From the NCBI RefSeq assembly GCF_030272615.1, contig NC_081415.1:372787009-372851008 (forward strand): a stretch of DNA of 64,000 nt, in the 5' to 3' direction. Source of the stretch: Cryptomeria japonica (Eukaryota > Streptophyta > Pinopsida > Cupressales > Cupressaceae). Below the pieces are notes generated by a model, which did no database searches, was not told where the DNA came from, and saw only the letters and a list, made by a program, of their open reading frames with translations. The position numbers and the translations under genes are program-made. This document shows positions 20,461 through 30,400 of this stretch, piece by piece; position 1 is the first letter of the stretch; the number at the start of each line of letters is the position of its first letter.

Positions 20461-21756
20461 ATGGGGGATAGGAGCTACTTTGAGATGGATAGAGATCTTG
20501 AGGCTAGTACGAATGAGCTAGAAACCCTAAGGGTCAAACTGAAAGCTTCACAAGTTAAAAGAAGAGAGCTAACTGAACAGTTGTTAGAAATATCTAATGA
20601 TAGTTCTTCAAATGAGGCCAATATTGATGCTTTAGTTGAGGAAATTGAAAAAATAAACGGTGAAAAGCTAAATCTAAGGAGAGAGCTAGAAGGTCTTACT
20701 ATCCACATGAGTCAGGAACTGGAAGCCAAGAGAACTACTGAAGATCTCACAAAAGAAAGAGATCATGAGATTGCCAAGATCAAGTGAGAGAGTGCTACCT
20801 TGCATGAGTATTTGAATGTAGAAATAGAAGAAAAAGAGAACCTACAACCAGATCTTGAATTAGCATCATCTTTGAGAGAGAAACTATCACAACATAATGA
20901 AGATGTCACCAGATAGCTCACTGAAGCAAATGGAAAATTGGATAACTTCAAAAAAAGTTATATCTTGCTGGATGAACAAATTCAATCACAAAGGATTAAT
21001 GGTGATACCTCTGGACTTGGTTTTCACACATCTCAAAAAGGTGAATCCTTCGGTACCAAGAGTAACACTCTTAAGAATAAATATGCTCCTAAGGTCAAAA
21101 CTCCTACTGGTAAGAAGGTCTTTAAACCTGTTTGTTTTGTTTTCCATAAACCTGTTCATATTGTAAATGTTTGTAGAGACAAACCTAATAGAAATGCAAG
21201 CTACATTACTAATGCTAGGTATGCATCCAATAAATTTGAAGGTCATTGCTTCACATGTAGAATTAATGTACATAGATCACTTGAATGTAGATATGGAGCA
21301 AATAATCCTGTACCACATATGCATTCAAGACCAAATGGCAACTGGATGAGAAATTTTGACAACAGGGTCAACATGAACTAGAAAAGACCCTACGACAACT
21401 GGTTTAGTCCATTTGAGATGGAAAAGGTAACAAATGTCATTTGCACCATCTATAACAACTTTGGTCATGTGGCTATGAATTGCAGAAAAACAACCAGGAG
21501 AGGTAATGCAGGACCTTGGAAATCATCTAGTATGGCCTACTATCAATGTCACAAACTGGGACACTTGGAAAAATTATGTAGATTGAGAAAGAACAAACTG
21601 ATCAATCCTCCTAAAGATCAAAAAGGAAAGCAGAAAGTTAATGTTGAAGAAACCAGAGAAGAAATGAACCGAATATGGAAGAAGAAGAGTGATGAATCAC
21701 CTGAAGAAGAAACTATTCCTTCACCAAATATGGAGAATTTTGCACTGGTGAATTAA
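20461..21756 (+). pseudogene. Gag-like protein with N-terminal coiled coil and four CCHC-type zinc knuckles
   Basis: Starts at ATG 20461, 48 bases after the PBS. The first 109 codons form a Glu/Lys/Leu coiled coil (ELETLRVKLKASQVKRRELTEQL) up to a TGA at 20785. Reading resumes to a TAG near 20914 and again from 20938 with basic and zinc-knuckle segments. Knuckles lie at 21133-21174 (CFVFHKPVHIVNVC), 21247-21288 (CFTCRINVHRSLEC), 21442-21483 (CTIYNNFGHVAMNC) and 21538-21579 (YYQCHKLGHLEKLC). Only the second keeps all four ligands; the others lost one Cys each, two of them to Tyr. A UBN2 capsid domain is not evident. It probably bound element RNA. Confidence 0.7.
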
Positions 21757-22220
21757 GCCCTTTTAATATGGCTAAGGGGAACTTAATGGTAAATCCAGCT
21801 TCGGACCCCTAAAAATAAATGAGCGGTAAGAGAATTTGTATGCATGAAATTTTTGATAACTTTTTATCAATCGGTTATCAACCAGTTGTACATCTATGTA
21901 TCATTAAGTAGTGTAATTAGGGTTTGTAACCCTAACGGGCAAGCATTTAATGCAGTAGGTAAAAAGGAAATCAAGTTTTCTCTTTGTTATTTTTACCCTA
22001 ACGCATTCGAGAAAGAATTTGTGAGCACTTGCAGAGCTGAGAAAGGATTGTTGGCTGATATTTGTCGAAGTTGCATTGTGATTTGAGTAATCAAGTAAAA
22101 TTTGAAGGTTGGAGAAGACTAAACTGGTGTGCACTTGAGCATTCAACTGGTTAAAGAGGCAGCGTACGTGAAATAAGGTATTTCTTTGAAAAATCCTGCT
22201 TCGAATCTAGTTTATCTAAA
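21757..22220 (+). other. spacer between gag-like and accessory ORFs
   Basis: No coding frame fits here. The stretch contains AACCGGTT-like words (ATCGGTTATCAACCAGTTG at about 21870, a short imperfect inverted repeat). It could hold a promoter, splice site or internal start for the second ORF; no specific signal is recognised. Confidence 0.3.
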
Positions 22221-24052
22221 ATGGCATCGTCTTCTAAACTAGTAGAGAGAAAAATGATTACATCTGAATCTATGGAAGCTGTTGAAGTAGAACAAATTAT
22301 GTCTTACAATGCTTTATCACAAGTTCTGAGTGGTGTTGTAGTGAAAGGAGATTTGTCCAACTACATTGACTGAAAGATTGAGGCTTAGGATCATTTTCAA
22401 TATATTCTCAGTTAAAATCCCTTTGCGATGAGAATGGGAAGATTCAAACATAATATATTAGGGTTTATGAAAAAGGTTTTCATAACGTGGCTTACTTCCT
22501 TGAAGATTTTGAAGAAGAGCATATCCAAATTATTTTGACTCGAGTTCATGGAGAAAACATGTATTTAGAAAGAACTCATACTATAACCAAGGAAGCTATC
22601 CAAGTTGTAACTGGTTTTTATGCAATCAGTGAAGTACCTGTGCTGAGGCGCAATTCAAAAGAGACAATATACACTCTAACCAGATCAACATCTTATAAGC
22701 ATTCTTTTTTTGTCAATAACATCAGGGACCCAATGGTAAAATTGGTAGTTATGGTTATAGGTTACCGAGTATTTTACTCTAGTAGATTAAATAGTGTTCC
22801 ATCAGCAGCGGTGCATACTGCTTACAAGATGATAATTGAAAATGATAATTATGACCTATGTGAGGCCATAAGGAGCCAATTAATGTTAAACCTTCAGTTT
22901 ATCAAGAAGGATAGTAGTCTAAAGTTTAAATTTAGATAGTTATTGATCGGTCTATTCTTTTATTTCCAAAATTTCCTACTGGGAATAGGTGATCTTGAAT
23001 GGTCTAAGGATCTACCAGTATCTGCCTAGATTAACAATAGTATCAAGGCTGTGAAGAACACCTTTTCTGCTGCAATGAATAAATACTTCAATGAGTTTAA
23101 GAAGAAAATGAGAATGAGATTAAGATTGCCTTAGGATGTGGTAAAACAATTTGCTAAGGACATTATTTTCACAGTTACCACTAATTACTATTTAATGGAG
23201 GCAATTGAGACTAGAGAAGAAGAAATGGAAGATATGAGTTATGAGGTCAACTATGACTTACTGATTGTTTATGTTAATAAATTGTTAGCATCTCCAAAGG
23301 ATAAAAAGAAGGGAAAATTGAATATTGTTGACGATCAGACTGCACAAGTCAGAACCAGCATTGTTCCTACCACAAGTCATAAAGGTAAGAAAAAGAAGGC
23401 TGAGCAAGCACCTCTAGTGTTAAAAAATTCAAGAGTGAAATGAAGTGTCCAAACCAAAAAGGAATCGACACCAAAAGTTTATACAAAGAAGGAGAATGCA
23501 TCTAAGAAAAGAGGTCCGAGACTAATTCTCCAAGCTGAATCTGAAGGCACTGACACTAAGGAAGAACCCAAGAAGATGAAAGCTATTAGTAGAGTAGCAA
23601 AGAAAAGGAAGGAAGTGCCAAAGGCAACTATGCCTTTTGATATTTCAACTTACAAGCCTGAGACTACCTTTGAGAGGACAGTGAAAACATTAGGGAGAAA
23701 CAAATTTGACAATGTTAAAGAACATTTTGATTCTTTCACCAAAAAAGAAAAGGAGCAAATCATTCAATAGGTAATCAATCATTTGTGTCATTACAATAGA
23801 TTACCACATGATCTTGAAAAATACATCTCTAATTCCTTGTATACTATTCTTTTAAACAAATGGGAGGAAGCTATAAAGAAAGAAAAATGAATCATAGATG
23901 ATGTACTTGTGCAATATTTTCCTGAATTGTCAAAGGATGAGTTGAATGAGTTGGTTGATAAGTATAAAGTTCAGTTTCCTTACAAATCGAGAAGATTGAA
24001 GCTAATCAATGGAAAAGTGCAAACCGTTGAGACTGAGACTCATTAGATTGCT
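22221..24052 (+). pseudogene. accessory ORF of the non-autonomous element (putative plant retroelement protein, unknown function)
   Basis: ATG at 22221 (MASSSKLVERKMITSE) opens one frame with stops at about 22371. From 22430 a second frame runs continuously to the LTR remnant, broken by stops at about 22451, 22937, 23027, 23135, 23441, 23768 and 23888. Blocks in order: YEKGFHNVAYFLEDFEEEHI, TRVHGENMYLERTH, ITKEAIQVVTGFYAISEVPVL, MVIGYRVFYSSRLNSVPSAA, LIGLFFYFQNFLLGIGD, then a Lys-rich tail and a C-terminal KDELNELVDKYKVQFPY part. The N-terminal blocks parallel those at 16370. No enzymatic motif is seen. Many stops are TAG at probable CAG sites. It reads as a protein-coding gene decayed in place. 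Confidence 0.6.
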
Positions 24053-24187
24053 CGTGGATATTTTTTTTATCATTTTTTATTATATGCATATTGTTTAACA
24101 AACTTGTTAAGTTTATCTACTGATCAGTGTTTAAGTATTGTTGGTGTCACTGATTCACCCCCCTCTCAGTGCTTTACAAGTCCATCA
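24053..24187 (+). repeat. truncated 3' LTR (last 135 bp)
   Basis: From GTGGATATTTTTTTTATC to AAGTCCATCA it aligns with the final part of 19311-20398, including TATATGCATATTGTTTAACAA and TGATTCACCCCCC. The preceding accessory ORF reads directly up to it, so a deletion removed the first 950 or so bases of this LTR. Confidence 0.85.
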
Positions 24188-25449
24188 TACATTTATAAAT
24201 TACATGATAATCAAATTTATGTCACTATATTCTATTTTATCTCCATAAATGTGTTTTTGAATACCTTTTGAGTAAACAGGCAAACTCAGCGAACAGATCT
24301 AAATCGGTTGCCACAAGAACGATGATAACTACTGATTGCTCCAGTTTGGAAGATCTTCTTCAATCTTCTTTACACTCGTTCCATTGGCAGCCTGTTAGAA
24401 CTTAAATCCCTTTTGAAATTAATTTATTTCTTTGTTAAGTTTTCTCCAATTTGGTTTTGTATTTGTTACTTTTCTTTAGGCGGGTAATCATAGTTTGAAT
24501 TTGAATAAAGGATATATAAATATCGTGTTGTTCTTGGTAGTATGTAATAGGAAAAATACATAGTAAGATAGCTTATAGTAGAACCTTACATTCTATAATC
24601 AACAAGTTTTTTTAATTCCTCTTGGAAGTTTACTTCAATGAAAATCAAAAGTTGATTTGAAATCTTTTGTTTGGGATCCCACTAGAGGAAGAGCACGGAC
24701 CGCTTAATTGAAGGGAGGTGATCCTTGAGTTATTTTTCTTTCACTTTTAGTTTGGAGCATTGATATTGATTTATTTCTATTTAGTTGATGTAATGATGAG
24801 TTTTGAGTAATTAAGAAGTTAATTTTAGTATTAAGTATTTATTTCATGCAAGTATCATTTGGTAGATGAATGTTAAGTTAGTTTTGATTTTCAACTTTGT
24901 TAGAATACATTTCCATAAGATGCATTTCACTGTTAAAGTAGTTAATGAGATGATGAGTTTGAAGATTAAGATGAGAATTTTTTTTTTGTTAGATGAGCCC
25001 ATGAATTTAGATATTTTCATGCTTTAGTAGACTAGATTTCATTTCCTTCAAACGTAATTTAGATTTCATTTTCAGCAAGCATAAAATAGGTTTATTTTCC
25101 AAGAACATAGCTTTAGGTTTAAATTTTTAGGATTTAAAAAGTTATTCAAGTTTTCTAGATAATTCCATGGTTAAGTCTTGACTCCATCCTGTTCGAAATC
25201 TTGTCAACAAATCCAAAGCTTCTTAGGACGAGTTTGGTTCCTTTAGTTTAGATTGTAAGTATCTTTTAGCTTTAAAATTCAGTTGTAATAGAGAGCTCTT
25301 GATAGATCCTGACAGCTCCTGGTGGAGTATGATCACATCCTATTATTTATTTGCCAATGCAAAATCCTCCCAAAATTTGAACCAAATCATTCCTTATCAC
25401 AGACAACTTTAGACAAACCCTGGTTCAATATTTGAAGAGAATTTAAATG
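24188..25449 (+). other. gene-free AT-rich stretch, possible gypsy LTR/leader
   Basis: No ORF is supported. The motif GCTCTTGATAGATCCTGACAGCTCC at 25296, followed by TGGTGGAGTATGATCACA, recalls 15530 and 15741. It may mark the leader before the ORF that starts near 25450. No LTR edge or PBS was identified. Confidence 0.3.
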
Positions 25450-26480
25450 GTGCAAGTTGACACATCAACAACCTTTCTCACCTCCACTGAGGCAAGGGAT
25501 TAGATGGCATATATTGGAGGTGGATGAATTAGTAAAGTAACATGTGAAGGAAATAGATCACCACCAACAACAGATAGAAAAACTACAAAGGGAACATAGA
25601 GAGGGGGAGAGATTGGTAGAGGGGCCTAGCCAGAGGGCTAGAGAGCATGAGCTAGATAGAGCATTGACCAAATTATAGGGTCTATATGATGGGATGGTGG
25701 AAAATCGAGATATGGTGATAGAGGAGAGGGATGGGGTGAGGTGGGAGGTTGATCTAAATGAGCTTGGCAATCTTAGGAGGGAGAGGGAGACAACCCAAGA
25801 AGCAACAGATGCACTAGAGGCTACACGACAAAGGGGGTAGATGATATTAGGAGGTTGTGGTGGGATAAAGATGAGGCTTAAAGGGAGCATAAATGAGGGG
25901 AGGAGGGGAGTAGGAGGAGGAGTGGGGGAGGGTGCCTTTGTCATGATGGGACAACAACAGATCGTCTAAATTTAACAATTGCAACAACAGGTGATTAGGT
26001 TTATAAGGGAGGCCATGTTCAATAAGATGGCCTATGGGGCAACAATACTAGCATATCAGAAGTAGATCTATGAGCCACCTTGGGAAATGGTCACATCACA
26101 ATAGTTGACCTCACTAATGGGTCCTAAACACAAAGTGGGAGCTCCTCATGATAGAGTAGTGGGGGTTCCCCATGGCATATTAGGCGGAATGGATAGAGCA
26201 GGCAGATAGTCAAAGAGGATTAGCTCCTCTTAGAGTAGGGTAGAGTCAATAATGATTCCTCATTAGGAACTAGGAGAGGCTAGATTCAGACCTATAGGGT
26301 AGGGGTTGATTTTGGGGTCTGACAGGGATAACAGGAGATGAAGAAGATACAGAGTCCATACTACCACAAATAGATGGATAGGGAGGGGATGCCTCGATAT
26401 TAGAGGGACTAACAAGAGAAGATGGGGGATAAAGAGATGCTCCTTAGTTGAGGTAAGACATTGAGTGACTTTTTGAGCTC
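25450..26480 (+). pseudogene. Gag-like coiled-coil ORF remnant with many stops
   Basis: Frame 2 reads through HQQQIEKLQREHREGERLVEG, a long charged helix (ENRDMVIEERDGVRWEVD, NLRRERETTQEATDALEATRQRG) and a Gly-rich tract to QQQIV, then QLQQQVIRFIREAMFNKMAYG. TAG and TAA codons are frequent and fit CAG/CAA ancestors. Base use is strongly purine-rich on the plus strand. I do not see a zinc knuckle or capsid domain. It resembles an N-terminal coiled-coil part of a gypsy-type gag, but that is a guess. The minus-strand ORF at 25558-25944 is its shadow. Confidence 0.35.
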
Positions 26481-27057
26481 ATGATCCAGATGGACATTGT
26501 ATGCTATTTGATTATTATGGGTTGTATTCATTATTTATTGGACACATGAAAATTGTATATTTTTGGAGATTTATTCATGAGAGACATTAATGGTGGCCTA
26601 CATGACATTATATTATTACGTTTTTGCTATGAATATTTATATATTGATGATTATATATGATAATGATGACATTTTGTGATGCAAGATGGAAGGCATATTA
26701 TATTATTATTTTATGTTTTGCATTTGTGATATTAGCCTATTTTATGTGATGGTGTTGTGACTGATAAGTGTGATGTAGGATGACATGTAGGATGATGTGT
26801 GATATGGTTACATGAATGATATATGATATGATCAGAGGCATGTGATTATGACTTTATATGAAAATGTGGATATTCCATGATGTTATGTTTTTGTGATTGG
26901 CATTTGCAATGTTATGGTATGTATGATGATAATGAGATGAATCAATGTGCATATGTGATAATATTTATGCTTATTTATGGATGGCGATGTTATGAGTAAT
27001 GGATGGATGATATCATTTTAACAATGACACACCAATGTAGTTCCATAAGATTAACAA
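26481..27057. other. ATGAT-rich low-complexity stretch
   Basis: Repeated TGATATGA, GATGATAATG and TTATATGAT words, no ORF, no repeat with a fixed period. It leads into the 86-bp array. Confidence 0.4.
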
Positions 27058-27446
27058 AACCTAATGGAATAAATGATAATGAATGCGATGAATGCACACT
27101 ACAATACAAAGATAATAATGAAATGAAAATAAAATGAACCTAACAAAAGGCCCATGAATGATAATGAATGAAATTAAATGCATACTAAAATTCAAAGCTA
27201 CTAATGAAATGGAAATGAAATGAACCTAACAAAAAGGCCCAAAAAAGGTAATGAATGAAATGAAAAATGCACACTAAAATGCAAAGCTACTAATGAAATG
27301 GAAATGAACCTAACAAAAAGGCCCATAAATGATAATGAATGCATACTAAAATGCAAAGATACTAATGAAATGGAAACAAAATGAACCTAACAAAAAGGCC
27401 CATAAATGATAATGAATGAAATGAAAATAAATATCAAATTAAGGGA
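27058..27446 (+). repeat. 86-bp tandem repeat, about 4.7 copies
   Basis: Units start AACCTAAC(A)nAGGCCC at 27137, 27223, 27307 and 27384, with a more diverged first unit from 27058. Lengths are 79, 86, 84 and 77 bases plus a partial end. Each unit carries GATAATGAATG and CATACTAAAATGCAAAG blocks, and short internal ATGAAATG repeats cause the length differences. Confidence 0.85.
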
Positions 27447-30400
27447 GCTCAACAAGTTACCCATAGTCTGACCAAAACTAGAGCACACATGTGCACATTC
27501 CTAACCAAAAAGACTAGGAGTGGGAGAAGTAAAAAAGGTCATGGTAAAGAGCTAAATGGAGTGAACTGCATGATATTTTAGAAAGATTGAGTAGGAGCAC
27601 CATAAAAGGAGCTTCCATGTAGTGATCATTTATTTTTATTTAGCATTGTCTATGAGACACTAGGGTACATGGACCCAAGGTGATTTCATAGCCAATGCAT
27701 AAGATTGAGACAAGAAATAGAAAAAGTCTTGCCTAACATCTCACAAAGCCACAAAGAACTTTGAGGTAAATGATGCTAGAAAAACCACAAGAAAATGATA
27801 CATCCCAATGTAAAATGCGATAAACAAGACCACATGAGAGATAAACATGGGACACACCAAGAAAACATGTGCAAATAGAAAAACCAATACCATGTGACTA
27901 GTTTCACCATTCATAGCACACCATGATATAAAGGATCATGGTGACTATGAGGAGGTAAAAATAGGAAGCTCAAGATAAAGATAAACAAAGATCCAAAAGC
28001 ACCAAAGGAATAACAAGTATCTCATGTACCTTTTGCCATAGGGAGGATTGATGGATGGGATGTATTGGTCTGATATGAGGAAGGATACATCCTACCAAGA
28101 CTTGATACTAAACTAGGATTCCTATGACAAAAGATAAGTGAAACACTTAAAACCTCAAAGGATACCAAAAGATAATTGTTGAAGTACTAGCTAGATGGGG
28201 ACATAGTCTTAACGACACATGACTGATCGATATATAGATGAGACCTAAGTACACATATGTACAAATGATCTTGTTACCTAAATTTTACGACAGTCAAATT
28301 TGGTGGCCTATTTTTGAAGCCTTATGCATTGCAGATTAAAAAGGTACATAATTTTTTTTCAACTTGCGTTATCTTTATAGATAAACATGCATGCCATACA
28401 AGTTTCATATTTCAAATGTGAAATTGTTTAAACCAAAAGTGATATACAAAAATAGAACATTTGCATGAAACACATATTAATTTACAAAGATAAACTGTTC
28501 ATGAAATCCCACACAAGCTGTGGGAATAGCTGAGAGATGACTCTCATGGTCATAGCATAGTGAACATATAAAAAATAAAAGAAGGTCTGAAAGAGGGAGA
28601 AAAGGAAACCATCATTGCCTGAATAGGTTGATAGTTCCTTGTAAAAGTCTTCTGATCAATCGTTTGATCCAAGTGCTCCACTGTCCACTCTAAGGGATGA
28701 CTTGAAAGGAGAGAGAAAAGATTTTTTAGAGCTCAGTGTTACTTTTCTCACTCCTACATACATACTACTATTCCCAATATGATTACAATGCTACATTAGA
28801 TTTCGAAGAAAGGAATCAATGCAGATAAGGTGCCAAGAAATAGTAGCAAGTACCATATTTTATCTAATTTGTTTGTTTCATGTGCAGAAACATGTTTTTA
28901 TTTCATAACTATTAGGTATGTGGGTTAAAATGGGCTCCTAAAAGGGTTAAGCTCAGAATACATGCCATGACTCATAGGGTGACACTAACCAGTTATAAAA
29001 TAGTGAGTACATCAAGCCATGATCCCATATACTATCACTCAATGACAATACAAACTGCCATCCAATGGCAGTATATAAAACTTGAACTTGATATCACTCT
29101 CTAGTCATCAAGTGACTAGAGCCATCATGTGAATAAAAATAGTATGCGAGTTCTTAGAAGGACTAGGGTTTCTTAGTTTTCATGAGCAATAAACAAAACT
29201 CTGCATCCATCAGTGAAGAGTAGTATTCAAGGCAACTAATTGTTAAGAGTGATTGTCTCATAGTAAAAAGTGACATATCATACATTATACAACAGTAAGC
29301 ATAATAGCTTTCACATCCCTCGAAATTAGATTGAGTACAGATAAAATCATCAAACAAAGGTGCAACAGGGAATGAGTACAGTTATAAAAGAATGCACTAT
29401 CATAATAACTTGCAGTGAGCTAGGCTATAATATAGTAAATGTAAAAGGCTAGGTTCTCAACCACACAATTGATAGTAAAAAAGGATTTAAGGAGATAATT
29501 GTCAAAATAAAATTAAGAATATCACAACCCATACACAGTCTTATTTTTTTTTCAAAGGACAAGGATTGTGGAAGTTTTGATCCCAAGCATACAGTGATAG
29601 GAAAGTCATATATCACAGATATAGAGTAAGGTGACATCATAATAAATCTCTCAGACTGAAATAACAGTTTCAAAAGAATCAATATCAGTGTGTATAACAT
29701 TCATCAAAAGCAATGAAAGATAGTCAACATGAATTGAGGACTCCCATCATAACCCTTATAGGGTTAAAGACACATCTTCTTGATACAAGAGAGGCCATTC
29801 ATAGTGACCTTGGCATTGTCAACATAGGGACGGTAAATCAAACAACTCACAATACAATAATATCAATGAGATATTTTTAAGCCACAATAAGCCAAAGAAG
29901 ATAAAAGACAGTGAACAAGTAAATGTGTAGCTATAGCAGTCTCAGGACAAGCCAAAGGTAGTGATACTATGAATCACATGACACATAGAGGATAAAGTAT
30001 AATTCATTGATGATCACAATTTAAAGGGCAATCACTATCAACAGTGAGCATAAAAAGTTCAGTCCTAAACATAAAAGTCCTCAAGATCTGTGATATATAA
30101 AGTCAATAAGAAGTCACTTCTTTGTTAATAATCATATATATTCAATAAGCATAGAAAGAAAAGAAACCTTTAAGTGCAACATCCTTATTCTCAAGTACAT
30201 AGGCATAGTCAACAATGGAAAATGACTATCAAATTTGTAGCTAAAGTCATGATCAAGAACGAAAGCACATTGAGAGAAAGCTTGGTAACAACTTCTACAA
30301 CAAGACAAAGGCAAATTCAAGCCAAAATGCAAAAGACAATCATAACACAAACTTGTAGCAACAAACTTCATAAGACAACAATCTACCTATACCAAGACAC

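Larger units (their letters stand above)
19311..24187 (+). mobile_element. non-autonomous copia-like LTR element (gag-like plus accessory ORF, no pol)
   Basis: A complete 5' LTR (19311-20398), AT spacer and initiator-Met PBS (20401-20412) are followed by a zinc-knuckle ORF, an accessory ORF, and a 3' LTR of which only the last 135 bases remain (24053-24187, ending AAGTCCATCA like the 5' LTR). In 3.6 kb of internal DNA I find no protease, integrase, RT or RNase H motif in any frame. Either pol was deleted long ago, or the family relies on another element. The LTR truncation means no TSD can be expected to match; flanks TTATA and TACAT indeed differ. Confidence 0.75.

Noticed and set aside
19306-24192. 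Target-site duplication of the 19311 element
   Set aside because: Flanks TTATA and TACAT differ, and the truncated 3' LTR shows a later rearrangement, so none is claimed.
25558-25944. 128-codon minus-strand ORF rich in Pro, Ser and Leu
   Set aside because: It is the complement of the purine-rich coiled-coil reading on the plus strand, which makes better protein sense; no domain is visible.
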